64,000 nt of DNA, taken from the NCBI GenBank assembly GCA_024741835.1, contig JAENRP010000005.1, positions 244,910-308,909 on the forward strand. The letters are read 5' to 3'. The DNA is from Diplocarpon mali. Lineage: Eukaryota; Ascomycota; Leotiomycetes; Helotiales; Drepanopezizaceae. A program made the position numbers and the translations under genes. Of the stretch, positions 27,138-38,900 are shown one piece after another. Below the pieces are notes generated by a model that saw only the letters and a program-made list of their open reading frames with translations, did not search any database and was not told where the DNA came from. The first letter of the stretch is position 1, and each line of letters starts with the position of its first letter.

Positions 27138-28676
27138 TTATCTATCAACTTCACCAAAAACTGCGCACAATTAGCACAATCGTGTTCTAAACAGAGCTCA
27201 CTTTTGGTTATTGAACTTACCCAGATCCATCGTACCGATAATCGCCACTGCATCCGCCAACAGATGCCCTCGAGAGATTTGATCAAACCCACCCAGATGA
27301 GCAAAGCCAGGCGCACGGATCTTGCATCGATATGGCCTCTCACTCCCGTCACTGACAACAAAGACTCCCATCTCACCTTTTGGTGCTTCGATTGCTGAAT
27401 ATGTTTCCCCAGGTGGCACGGTATAACCCTTAGTGAACAATAAGAAATGGTGGATCAACGCCTCCATGTTCTCCTTCATCGCTGCTCGGGGTGGTGGGGA
27501 AATCTTATAATCTTCCACCCGGATTGGACCGGCAGGCATCTTGTTCAAGCATTGATGGATGATGCGAAGGGACTGCCTGAACTCTTCCATGCGCACCAAG
27601 TACCGATCATAGCAATCGCCGTTTACGCCAACAGCCACATCGAATTCAACCTCTCCATATGCATCGTAGGGCTGACTTTTACGAACATCCCAAGGAACAC
27701 CGGAGCCACGAAGCATTACGCCAGAGAAGGAGTAGTTCAAAGCATCTGCTGCGGACACAACTCCAATTCCTCTTGTTCGACCTATCCAGATCCGGTTATC
27801 TGTCAATAGTTCCTCGGTCTCGTCAATTCGATCACTGAATTGCGTGGCCCATTGATAGATGTCGTCGAGTAGTCCAACGGGAATGTCTTGATGGACACCA
27901 CCTGGGCGGACATATGCAGCATGAAGACGAGCACCAGAAACCCGTTCATAGAATTCCTGCGAGACTTAAGCCAATATTTTAAAAAGAAAATGAAACATTC
28001 TTACCATCAGCTTCTCACGTTCCTCAAAGCCCCATAAAAAGGGCGTGAGAGCTCCGACATCCATTGCGTGAGATAGAATTGACATCAAATGGTTCAAAAT
28101 TCTGGTGATTTCCCCGAACATGGTTCTGATCCACTTAGCACGCTCCGGAATTTCAATATTCAAAAGCTTCTCTACTGCTAATGAGAAGCACTGCTCATTT
28201 GTCATCATAGAGACATAATCCAGCCGATCGAAATACGGCAGAGCCTGAAGGTACGTCTTGTATTCAATCAGCTTCTCGGTGCCACGATGCAGCAGCCCCA
28301 CATGAGGATCTGATCGCACAATTTCCTCTCCATTGAGCTCCAAGATCAACCGCAGCACGCCGTGAGCAGCCGGATGTTGAGGGCCGAAGTTTACAGTGTA
28401 ATGTCTGATCTTTCGATTCTCTATGGCCTCGCCATCCGGGAGGTTCGATTCGGGGGTGATGTTGACTTGCTGAGGGTCATCGGGATTGGTAGATTGAGAG
28501 AAGTGCTCGTTGGTTGGAATCAGTTTAGTGCCTTCGTATGGTTCTGCATATCTCCTGGCCGGAGCAACAGAGAAACGGCGTATCGAAGCTCGTGGAGACG
28601 AGGTGGCTAGTAATGCAGAGCGCAAGCAGAGGCGTTTAGCATGGCGACCGGCCAGCCGGGTGAGGGTGGACGCCAT
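27138..28676 (-). CDS. nuo-49: NADH:ubiquinone oxidoreductase 49 kDa subunit (complex I, NDUFS2)
   Basis: Core subunit of the peripheral arm of mitochondrial complex I, beside the quinone site. Three exons: 28676-28005, 27956-27221 and 27160-27138; introns of 48 and 60 nt; about 476 aa. The start at 28676 ([16 protein letters not shown]) gives an Arg-rich presequence; an in-frame ATG 51 bp upstream (28727) would add residues not expected in the family. Motifs: [30 protein letters not shown] (family signature), [19 protein letters not shown], and [29 protein letters not shown]. Reading on after GTMDL gives a wrong tail. Splicing to the acceptor before 27160 restores VFGEVDR and a stop, the normal family terminus, through a 23-nt final coding exon. 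It is divergent to RPC40. Confidence 0.95.
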
Positions 28677-28927
28677 TGCTGTCAAAGAAACGAAAGCAGG
28701 GAGTTGGTAATTGCAACCAGTCCTCACGCTCCTGCAATTGAGAGGAGATCAAAATGATCCGTTGAAGAGGGAGTCGCCGCAATGCTGGACCAGAGGAGGC
28801 TGATGATGTTCACGACTGAATCTAAGCTTGACGCTAAAGCATGAACCCCTGTCGTTCCCTCCAAAAAATATTTGAATGAAGCAACCCCGCCTACACTGTT
28901 GGTGGCTCTGGACTAGCATGAGCAAAG
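28677..28927. promoter_or_regulatory. Divergent promoter region nuo-49 / RPC40
   Basis: 251 bp between the two start codons; both promoters and 5' leaders must fit here unless transcripts overlap. No individual binding site is claimed. Confidence 0.6.
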
Positions 28928-30238
28928 ATGGTACATTCCCAGCAGCCCTCGCAGGAAGAGTTACAGCGTAGAAGAGTGAGATTTTCCCCTTACCAAATCC
29001 ATGTATCTTTCTAATTTATTTCCAGATTGTGGGAGTTAATGCAGAAACGGTCACAGATGTTACCTCGACTGATTTCCCCGGCCATGTACGTTCTACTGGA
29101 TAATGTTTCTTACATGCTATACAGCGACTTGGTACTCATATAAATTACCATGCGATGATTGATTATTACCAAGAATTCATTTGCATAGCCAAATACTAAT
29201 ATAAATCTCCAGTATCCGGGTGAAGACCATTCTTGGGACGTCAGAAAATTCATGAAAAACTTCCAGGTTAATTTCCACCACAATGAACCCACCGATTCCT
29301 CCTTCTCCCTCGTTGGTATTGACGCCTCGGTCGCAAATGCCTTCCGCCGCATCATGATCGCTGAGATCCCCTCCCTCGCCATCGAAAGTGTCTTCGTAAA
29401 CAACAATACCTCCATAATTCAAGACGAAGTTCTGGCAGCACGCCTGGGGCTCATTCCCTTCAAAGGTGGGAGGGATGGTCTACTAGAATACTTGAAATGG
29501 TTCAAGAATCCAGAGGAAGGGTCCTCGGAAGAGGAGCTGGGGAAGTTCGATTACAACACGATTCTGCTGGTGTTGAAGATCGAATGCACGAGGAATCCGA
29601 ATGCGCCGAAGGGTGAGACGGACCCGCTGGTACTATACAATAATGCCCACGTCTATGCCCGCGATATCAAATTCGTGCCCTTTGGAAACCAACAGAAGTG
29701 GTTCAGCGGCGCAAATGCGATTGTGGCTACGAATCCAGACATATTGGTTGCGAAGCTACGGCCAGGACAGTGTATTGATGTGGAGATGCACGCGATCAAA
29801 GGTGTAGGAAGTGACCATGCCAAATACTCGCCTGTGGCTACTGCTTCATATCGGCTTCTGCCTACGATCTCCATTCTGAAGCCTATTTTGGGGAAGGATG
29901 CTGAGAAGTTCAAGGCGTGCTTCCCGGAAGGTGTCATTGGGCTTGAGGTTGTCACGAAGAAAGAGGCTGCGCAAAAGGGAAGCGGGTATGAGGGACACGA
30001 GGGAGAGATGAAGGCAATTGTTCTGGATACGATGAAGGATACTGTCAGCAGAGAGTGTTTACGACACGAGGAGTTTGAGGGTAAGGTAAAGCTGGGAAGG
30101 ATACGTGACCACTTCCTTTTCTCGATTGAGAGTCTGGGACAATGGGAGAGCGATGAGCTGTTCCTGGAATCCATCAAAGTTTTAAAACTCAAGTGCGAGA
30201 ACATGAGGAAAAGCTTGAACAGTATGGATCCACGGTAG
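28928..30238 (+). CDS. RPC40: DNA-directed RNA polymerases I and III subunit AC40 (RPAC1)
   Basis: Shared alpha-like assembly subunit of nuclear RNA polymerases I and III; it pairs with AC19. Three exons: 28928-28975, 29026-29085 and 29213-30238, giving about 377 aa. Exon 2 encodes IVGVNAETVTDVTSTDFPGH and exon 3 opens with YPGEDHSWDVRKF, both characteristic of this subunit. The dimerisation motif lies at residues about 55-105 (DASVANAFRRIMIAEIPSLA, then QDEVLAARLGLIPF), followed by the insert domain and a second dimerisation part ending HFLFSIESLGQWESDELFLESIKVL. An earlier overlapping ATG at 28918 opens a different frame that stops quickly, so 28928 was chosen. A longer 127-nt second intron is the only slightly unusual point. 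Confidence 0.95.
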
Positions 30239-30491
30239 GCGCTGGTGGTACGATAGGGTAGGACAGAGTGAGAGAAGACCACGGTTTGCAAGCATTGCAG
30301 GAGTTCTCCGGTTTAGGCGTTGGATGGCTTCTAGAAAGCTAACTAGAGCTCAAGATTCAGATTCAAAAGATTTCGATTTCATCAAGATGTCAGATCCTCT
30401 TAACTCCGTCCATACGCACCTCATCTATGCATCTTCGTAATCATCCAATTCGTAGCAACGTGACTGTCCCAGCAACTTTTCAGAACTTCTA

Positions 30492-32096
30492 CTAGGTTGA
30501 GACAATAGGGCCCAGAACCTCCTGAGAGTACTTGATCCTAAATTTGAAGCTCACAGCACCTAATGAAGGATCTGTTACACCAATTTCCTGCGAGTTCGCA
30601 ATGAGCAGATAGATCTTCTTTGTAAGGTTGGACGCCAATTGCAATCTCAAGCTCTCCGGGCTTTGCATGTATAGCACCTTGTCTCCGGAACGAATGGATG
30701 GCTTCTTGAGCTGTGCCTCTGGTCGGGCCGCTAAAGAATCAATGAATTCTTGAAGTGTAAAATTGGGATCAACTTCTAGATCCCGAGCAAGATTTCCACA
30801 AACAGGACAGTCATCCTTCTTCTCGTGCTTGAACGTGTATGTGTAAATGCCCTCATTACCACTGTACATCATGTAATTTTCCTCGAAACCAAGAAATGGG
30901 TTCGTTGACGTGGCGATCTTGAATGCTTCGTTACAACAGCTTGCCGCAATAATTGCATTCGTTGAGGCAATAGCAGGAATGATGTTCTTCACAACGCCCT
31001 GAGTCAAAGAGTATGTTACACCAGAGATGTTGAATTCCTTTGCCCGTGCCAAGGCCTTCTGCAACAGCCAGCCGATGTGTTCTGGATCGTCGTTATCCAA
31101 CGCTGGAAAAGGCTTTTCTTGCTCCCAGGCTATAATATGGGCCCACTCAATGCAATGTTCTGGTTGGCGAGGGATTGTGGCCAGTGTGCAGAGTGGAACT
31201 GCAGCTCTCGGAGCATGCATGTCAAGCTGGCATTCAATGCAGGAAGTCACTGTGGGAAATATGACACGAGACTGACCCTTGAATCCTATCGAAATATCAG
31301 TACCCAACCCTCCTCGGACTGCCTGCAAGAGCGTATACCCTCGGTGCCTCCATCAATCAGAGGCTTGAGACTTTCCGGGTTGTCGCCATCAACCAGATTA
31401 ACTAGTGTAGAATTGATCCATCTGCGAGCTTCAATACTGTCCAAACCACAAATGACGATGTTGAATTTCATATAAAAATCATCGTCTTTGTCCTGAATCT
31501 TGCAATTGTGAGGTGTGATCGAGACGCCCTTCACTCTCTTCTCCACGAACTTTGCTGCAACCTCAGCCTTCGATTTACCGATATCGGCCTGGCGGAACAG
31601 AAACTGGCGGTTGAGGTTCGAAACATCTATGGTGTCTGAACGCGGTTGAATGAACCAATCCTTAGATCCGGGAGTTCTGGGACATACCCATATCAATGAC
31701 ATGGATCTTCTTGAAGCCGGACAGAGCCAAATTCTTCAATATCTCACACCCCAGACCACCAGCGCCTCTGCCCGTAAATCAGCACTGCCGCATTGCACGA
31801 TCCCAGACAACCAACATGACTCTTAGAGAAAGTTAGCATTCGACCAGCTTTGGAAATACCAAAGTTTTGCTACTAACAAGATGTTCACTCTCTCAATATA
31901 AGTAGCAGCCTCATCGGTTGTCTCAAACTCCTCTGACGTGAACGGACCAGTGTGGCGGAGAAAGTTGTTAAGGTAAAGCCTGGGCAGGAAGCTTAGGATC
32001 AGTTGAATGAGAGGGCTGTGGAAAAGCTAACCACCGTGATGATGAATTTGATAATGTCAGCGGTATGGTACTTGAAACCATTAGCGGTTGTGGCAT
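30492..32096 (-). CDS. UBA3: NEDD8-activating enzyme E1 catalytic subunit UBA3
   Basis: Adenylates NEDD8/Rub1 and carries it as a thioester, with the ULA1/APPBP1 partner, for cullin modification. Firm exons: 32096-32035, 31979-31878, 31635-31339 and 31285-30492. Between 31878 and about 31767 the join is unclear. The best model adds an 8-nt microexon (31819-31812) and then an exon 31765-31688, which keeps phase throughout and gives [15 protein letters not shown] and about 446 aa. Direct joining to 31767 gives NILGAGGLGC, two residues shorter. Motifs: [10 protein letters not shown] (ATP loop), [21 protein letters not shown] and CPVCG (zinc cysteines), and [19 protein letters not shown] with the catalytic cysteine. 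The C-terminal ubiquitin-fold domain is present. The start at 32096 is supported by correct phase into exon 2 ([16 protein letters not shown]). Confidence 0.92.
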
Positions 32097-32301
32097 CGTG
32101 ACAGCTGAGGTTGTGTATGTGGAAAATCAAGAATAGAGTCACAAGACAGAGCATTAATCATTGACGGGAGGAGGTTTTCGATAAGGAGTGCTTATCGGTC
32201 CGCATAACTAGCGTGCCTAGCCATATGCCACCAGCTGCACTACTGACCTGCGATCTTCCTGACTAGAAACACAAATATTTACGTTTCTTTTCAATTTCAT
32301 T
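32097..32301. promoter_or_regulatory. Divergent promoter region UBA3 / TEL2
   Basis: 205 bp separate the start codons of the two genes. No defined motif is claimed. Confidence 0.6.
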
Positions 32302-35300
32302 ATGGAAGGTCTACTCACTCCCGTGAGTATTTCTTACAGAACTGGTAGCAACTCTTTAGGTGACGCTCTGGTAGAAGTTCCTAAGGCTCCTTCATCAAGG
32401 CCAAAACCCACATTTCAAGCATCGACACCAGCAGAAGCTTTGGAAATACTGCGAAATGAGCCGGATCATAACACTTTGATCTCTACGTTACGATTTCTAG
32501 AGAATCCCACGCAAGATTTCGATATCAAATCTCCGAGCCCTATGGCAGCTCAGCTAGTTCACGTACTGGTGTCAGACACCGTTCCTAATTACTGGGATGT
32601 CCTACACTTAAAACATGGAAGGAAGACAGGACCTCAGAAGGACAATCGCACATCAACAGATCTCGAGATCTTACTTTCATGCCTTCGGAGCGTGACAGGC
32701 CTTAAAGCCATTATTCTAGGTCTGAAGCAGCAGATTCAAATGTCAAAAGCGTCGAAGAATGCTGTAGGCGGCCCCAGAATCCAAGACACTTTGACCATCC
32801 TCTTACAATTGCTTCAAGCACTGTTACGAGGAATCAAGACAGTCTCCATAATCTGGAACAGTATTCACAGTAATTATAATAGCCTATCAAAACAAAAGGC
32901 AGTCTGGAATGACTTTCTAGGTCTTGTAGGTGGTGGCAAGCTTTTGGGCATTACTGCAGAAGCTGAGAATGTCGTCAACGATCTGAGTGAAGAAATAGGA
33001 GAGAAATACTGGGTAGCGGACGGAACTCGCTACACCCGATGGCTATCTGAGAATATCGCACATTGGGCAAAGACCCTCCCCTTGGAGTCGGAGAATGCCT
33101 GGAAGAATTGCGCAGATTTACTCAGCAAGTCGATTCGCCTTGGATACATAGGTACGGTCTCTGTATCTCACTCCGAGGCTTTGCGCTGATAATTTCGCAG
33201 ATAACATTGTGAAGGATCTTTTGGCATCATTTCTCTTGGGGCAAAGAGAATACAAGTCTGAATTCCTGAAACTCCTCGGAAGCTTAGCTGTCTTTGAGCA
33301 GCGAAAATTTCTCTACTCTGTCTTAAAAATCGTCTCACGGGATCATTTATCATCACCGTTGACGACGAAAGCCAATAATCAATGGTGGAAGTCGGATGCA
33401 TCGGTTATTGCAGCCGCTTCGAGCTTGATCAACTTGATGGGTGCTGGAAATGAAGCAAGAAAAAATTTTCTGATATCATGGCTGACTAGCTCTCCAGGAG
33501 CAGGCGTTGGAGACGGCGTCGCAATACGAAGAGCAGTCTTGAGCACCTTGAGTGGCGAGAAGTCGGATATGGAGACCACATTGGACAAGATTTTAAAGCA
33601 GTTCGGGGATCCACTGTATATTAGACACACTCCCACCTTGCAACAAGAAGGTATGGCTCTGCATTCCATACTTTTGTTAATATACTGATTATTTTGGAGC
33701 CCATGCGCAAATTCTCCTACTTACAGCAGGCTATGTCCACAGAAACTCACCTCTTCATTTAATGATGCTGGTGAGATCTGGTAATCACCTGAGTGTGGTC
33801 TCAAATCGTCTAGCTTCGTCTTCTTCCAGAGCTCGCTTCCTTGGAATGGCTGTGGGCGAAGCTCTCTCTAGCCTGGTCGACAAAGGAGACAAGAGGATGG
33901 ACTTCAAGGTAGAAGAAATGGGTTCTGATGAAGCGAAATGGTTCAAGAGTCTAGTCAACGTATCAGATAGCATTGGAACACTGGAGCCTCTCAAAGACGG
34001 AGCGACCACAGATATTTCTAGCAGAATAAAACCCGAAGACTCTCAGCAAGCTAAGAAAACCAGGCTGAGACCTACAGAATCAAAGGTTGTTGCCATCGAA
34101 GAGGTAGAAGAATCAGAGGAGGTAGAATCTGGCGACGATGGCTTAGTACCATACGCCAAACCCGACTCCGATGCAGAAGACTCAGACGAAGACGCAACAC
34201 TTGTTACCCGCAACAAACCCACAGCACCAGTCTACATTCGCGACTTGATTAACTACTTGCGAGATACTGAGAACTTTGACCGACAAAAACTTGGCTTGAC
34301 GACAGCAGCACCACTCATTCGCCGCAAAGCAAATTTCGGCACAGAAGTTAGCGCTCATGCGGAGGAACTCGCAGCACTACTCGTAGGACTACAGGATAAG
34401 TATAAAATTGATAATTTTCAAGACATGAGGGTCCAAGGCATGATAGCTATCCTGGTAGCCCTGCCCTTAAAGATGGGACAGTGGTTCTCTAAAACCTTCT
34501 TCGATGGCGACTACTCTATGTCTCAACGGGCATCTATCCTCACTACCCTCGGTCTGGGAGCACGAGAACTTGGTGGCTTCGGCGCTGAAGACGAGAAGCT
34601 CACAAACATGTCTCTACCCTCTCTAGGAACATCATTCCCCAGCAAAACACTCCCGCAACACGTCCTCGCTCACTACGCTCCAACATCAAAGTGCAAGCCC
34701 TTGACCTCAACACCAGTCTCAGCCCTTGATACGCTCTCCACAAGGCTCGGAAACACAATCATAGCACCTATGGCCGCAAGCCTAGCAGACAAGCTGACCG
34801 GCCCCTCCATCCTCAAAATTCGCACCTTCTCAACTCGCATGGCCGTTGAAGCTAAGCGCAAGAAGCCCACCGTCAACAGCTTCGCCCAGATCGTGTCACA
34901 AGGCTTCTTCTTCCCTCTCACCGGTCGTTTCGCAATTCATCTTAAAGCATTCGGGCCCTCCGCCCAAAATATAACATTCCACCCCTACCTGCTCTCTCTT
35001 TTCCTCAAAACCCTCTCCCTTCTTCTTCATGCTGCTGGTCCAAACACTCTGAGCTTACCGCAAATGACGAGCGAGTTTTGGGACTTATGTTTAGGTCTGA
35101 GGGCGCAGAGTACGGGGGATGTGCTGGTTTTAGAGGCTTTACTCTTTAGTTTCTTAACGATCTTGGATATAAATGGGAATAAGAAGGCAGTGGTGGAGGA
35201 TTTCGGACGCCAGATGCTAGAAACGCAGGAGTGGGTTGAAGGCGTGTTTGGGAGGCTGGGGAGCGTGGGCAGCGAAGAGGATGAGCGAGTTAGGATGTTG

Positions 35301-35387
35301 GCTGCGGGGGTGTTGGTTAGGCTTCGGGAGAATGTGGAGAAGTATCAGGCGTTGCTTATGGGGGATCTGGCAAGCTTCAGCGGATGA
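32302..35387 (+). CDS. TEL2: Telomere length regulation / TTT-complex protein TEL2
   Basis: TEL2 works with TTI1 and TTI2 and HSP90 co-chaperones to stabilise PI3K-like kinases (Tor, Tel1/ATM, Mec1/ATR families). Three exons: 32302-33151, 33201-33650 and 33700-35387 (two 49-nt introns), giving about 995 aa, the usual fungal size. The helical-repeat N-terminal half carries no short motif. The conserved C-terminal Telomere_reg-2 domain begins near residue 610 (PVYIRDLINYLRDTENFDRQ) and continues through FGTEVSAHAEELAALLVGLQ and GMIAILVALPLKMGQWFSK to about 725. It is preceded by an acidic linker (about 560-605, EEVEESEEVESGDDG and DSDAEDSDEDA), where yeast Tel2 is phosphorylated by CK2 to recruit the R2TP complex; equivalence here is inference. 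The acceptor before 33700 restores AHAQILLLTAGYVHRNSPLHL, which fixes exon 3. Confidence 0.94.
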
Positions 35388-35960
35388 TATGAGGATTTTG
35401 AGCTTAAGGATGGATCACAGCCTAAAAGGGTCATTGAGAGATATGAGACAGCGGACTTCTGGCTCTACTTCGCGATCTAACAGCTTCGTTCAGCTCAAGC
35501 CCTGTTCTCAAATTGGCAGGCATTTCACACTGCCATATCTTGCGACATTTCATTATAGAAGAAGCAACCTGAACGATCCCCTTCACGTACTACCCAGGTA
35601 GCATTTATATCTCAGAAACCCTCGTTGTCTCCTGTTTGTGCATCATCAAATTTCCGTAACGCGCTGACTCCACTCGAAATAAATGACACTCCCCTCCTTT
35701 CAAATATCAGAAAACTCCATCGCTATGAGCTCTCCCAAAAATGGCTTTCGGACACTTTCTTGTGCATTGCAAATCGTGTCGTCTTTAGACTCATACAAAC
35801 ACACACGTGCAGAGAATCATGTCCTGTTCTGGCAAAATTATTTACGCCATCAACCAAATAGCCTCGTATATCGCAGAACTAAACGCTTCTCTTAACACCT
35901 CGACCGCCGACCTAACGACAGCGTGGTATGGCGGTCGTATCATTGCCCTCGTTGGTCTTA
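35388..35960. other. Intergenic between convergent TEL2 and GCK kinase
   Basis: About 570 bp separating two convergent stops. Short frames occur (for example around 35807-36037) but overlap the kinase 3' end and have no recognisable feature. It should contain both polyadenylation regions. Confidence 0.6.
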
Positions 35961-38900
35961 TTAAATGCCACCAGTATCTCTATCGCGTCTCTGGTTGGAG
36001 CCTTGTCGCTGTATGGCCGGTTCGTAGACCTCCTTGAATGCCTCAAGTTGCGCGCTCATTGCTGACACTATCCTAATGATCTCGGTCGCCATTGCTGTTG
36101 GAGATGCGGACCCAGTAAGTGACGCGAGCGAAGGATGTGAAGGTAATTCGGGGAGCCTTTCGGCAGTAAACGAGTCGGAGCGTGGGAGTGGTATTGACTG
36201 TGCAGATGGCACGAGGGATGGTGGCATTACGAGATAATCTGAGTCATCAGGGCCATCGTGCTGAGGAAATCTTCGGCGATCTTCTCGTAAGCCGTTGCTT
36301 GTTCCAGCGTTGACGACGTAATAGCTATCATCAGAATCATCATGAGAAGCGTTCTGTTCACGGCGGCGGGCACTCGTGCTTTCGGCGTCGGAAGCGGAGA
36401 AGTCAGACACATCCGCGAGCTCCTGTAAGCCATTCTGGAGACGCGGTGGGATCGAAGACTCGTCAGATACGTAGATTGATGGTTCCCGGGCTCGTTCAAC
36501 GTGAACTGGCTGATACATGGAAGCATGCCGTTCAAGCTCAAATGGATTTCCAGAGGCCTTGTGCTCACTAGTTGCTGATCCGACATCCGAATTCGCTGTT
36601 GAAGGGCGACCGAAATCAGAAACGAGATCGGGTAAGCTCATATCAAGATCTATCAAAGACTCTCGCATCGACAGGCGTTCTGCTTGGGAATTTGTCGATC
36701 CTAGAGCTCCGCCGAATGTGCCAACGGGCTCTGTGGGATGGTGGATCAGAGCAGGGCGTCCACCTGAGCCCGCTGGGGTCACGAGAGGACGCGCAGCATC
36801 ATACGAAGTAGAAAATCTGGACAATCCCGGATCTGCAGATGCGGGAGGAGCCATACTGGGGAATTTCCAATCTTGTGTCCGTCTATTAGTGTTAATCTCC
36901 GCAGGATCACTTAAAGGGGTCCGGTTTAAGTCAGTCGGATTTGAGGCAGACTCGTCTTCTTCCTGATCTTGGTTAGGTCGGCCGGCTTTGATAGTTTCCA
37001 GTTCAGGAAAGCTCGATAACCCAGTCTCGGGATCATGACCACCAAGATCGATCATGGTATCGCGGATTGAGATCTGAGCTGAGTCATCTCGCAATGGTAA
37101 ATCTGAGCGATCTGTGGAGCCCGGATTCATCATGGGTCTGCCATAATGAGCGCGACTGTTATCCTCGTAGCTAGAGAGTGTGTTTGGGTCGAATATCTTC
37201 TCGAGTGGTGCTGCGGGCAGACGTGAGAGTGCTTCAGGCGGAGGACGGCGTCTGGAAACCTTGACTGGTGGGCGGGTTGTCTCGTCAACGAAACCTACTA
37301 CTGCTGGACCATATGCCTCGATGACATCCCTAACTCCATACTGACCCCAAACATTGTCTTCGAAGTATTCGGTACTGTTGAAGTTCCACTCGTCATCGTG
37401 AGATGATAAAGAAGGAGCCGAGCCCGGAGCGCCATGCTGGAAAAAGAGAGACTTGCGGCTGCCCCCTCGAGATTCCCAGACTTTGAAAGACCCTACAAGT
37501 GCTTTGAGTGTTGAGGTCGGGAATGCAGAGTTCGTGTTCAAGATGTACGGATGTTTCTGTACTTTATCGATGGGCGGGCGTGCCTTCGGATCTTCTTCAA
37601 GACAGTACGCAACCAAATCTCGAAGATTATCGGAATAGTCGCCCCCCTCAAGTCGAGGGGTATGGTGTTTTAGGAAAGTTCCTAGTCGATCATAGGGTAT
37701 TCCATTAGCAACATTGGGAGGAAGGCCTGTTGCAATCTCATAGACCATTGACCCGAATGCCCAGATATCAACCTCATTTCCGTAATTTGGTGAAGATCCA
37801 AAGAGTTCAGGAGCCATCCAGTGTGGTGTGCCGATGATTGTTGACCTCTTGTCTATCTTGCTTTCGACGATTCCTGCAACACCGAAGTCGCAAAGTTGCA
37901 CATCACCATGTTCAGTTACAAGTACATTCGCACCTGAATCACGTTGGTCAAGGTCCGAAGGGATGGAAGTCGAGATGTATTATTGACTTACATTTGATAT
38001 CTCGGTGAATGATTCCTGCTTGGTGAACCCATTTGATAGCTTCGGAAACCTCCCGGAGAATTGGGATGATCCATTTCTCATTTAGCCCTCCAGGTGCTGT
38101 TGGTTTCATCTTATACACTAGTCAGTTTCACCGGCCCCTTCAACATAGATCTCTACTCACCAGTGTAGCAACACTTCCACCCCCACAATACTCTGTGATC
38201 ATCCACATGGCCTGGTTGACAGGCAGGGCTTCGATGACGAGATTGATATTCTTCGCTTTGTTCTCGCCCAGGATCTTCAGTGCGTTGACCTCTTTCAGGA
38301 ATTCGCTATAGGAGTCTGCGTTTCGAGGGTTGATGGTATCACTCTCGTCAATATCAATGATCTTCACAGCGACAACAGCTGCCGATTTCATGTCCTTGCT
38401 AGCGAGCTGTTAGTGACAGTTAGCGCACGTGACTGGGACAAGACCTACCCCTTGTAGACTCTTCCAAAACTGCCCTTTCCAATCAATTCTTCAAGCCCGT
38501 ACGGAGGCGGATTCTTACCGCTCTTTTTGCACTCCTCGTTGACCTTTGCCTGCATTTGGCGGGCATCCTCCACAGCCTTGGCCTTAACTTGGCTGGCTTC
38601 TTGCGGCCGGACCGTCAGTCTGTTCACGTTACTCATATCGTATGAGAGAGAGCCAGCAGCAGCCGGGACGCTCTCAGGCAAGACAGATTCCTGAGAGGAT
38701 TCGATGGGCGAGAAAGCAATCACCGTGATTATGGAAGCTGTCGAAGACGATCGAGGTAGCGACTGCGGTGATGTTGGTTCACGGGCAGAGACAGCGGTAG
38801 CAGTAGAGGTAGAAGTAGCGGAAGCCGGAGTCTCGTTAGTGGAAGAACTAGTATGTATCTGGCCTAGACGCAGATCTTGAATCCCCATGCCTCTTCCGAA

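Noticed and set aside
28677..28727. Upstream start of the complex I 49-kDa subunit at 28727
   Set aside because: It adds [17 protein letters not shown], unlike the family; the next Met begins an Arg-rich presequence of normal length.
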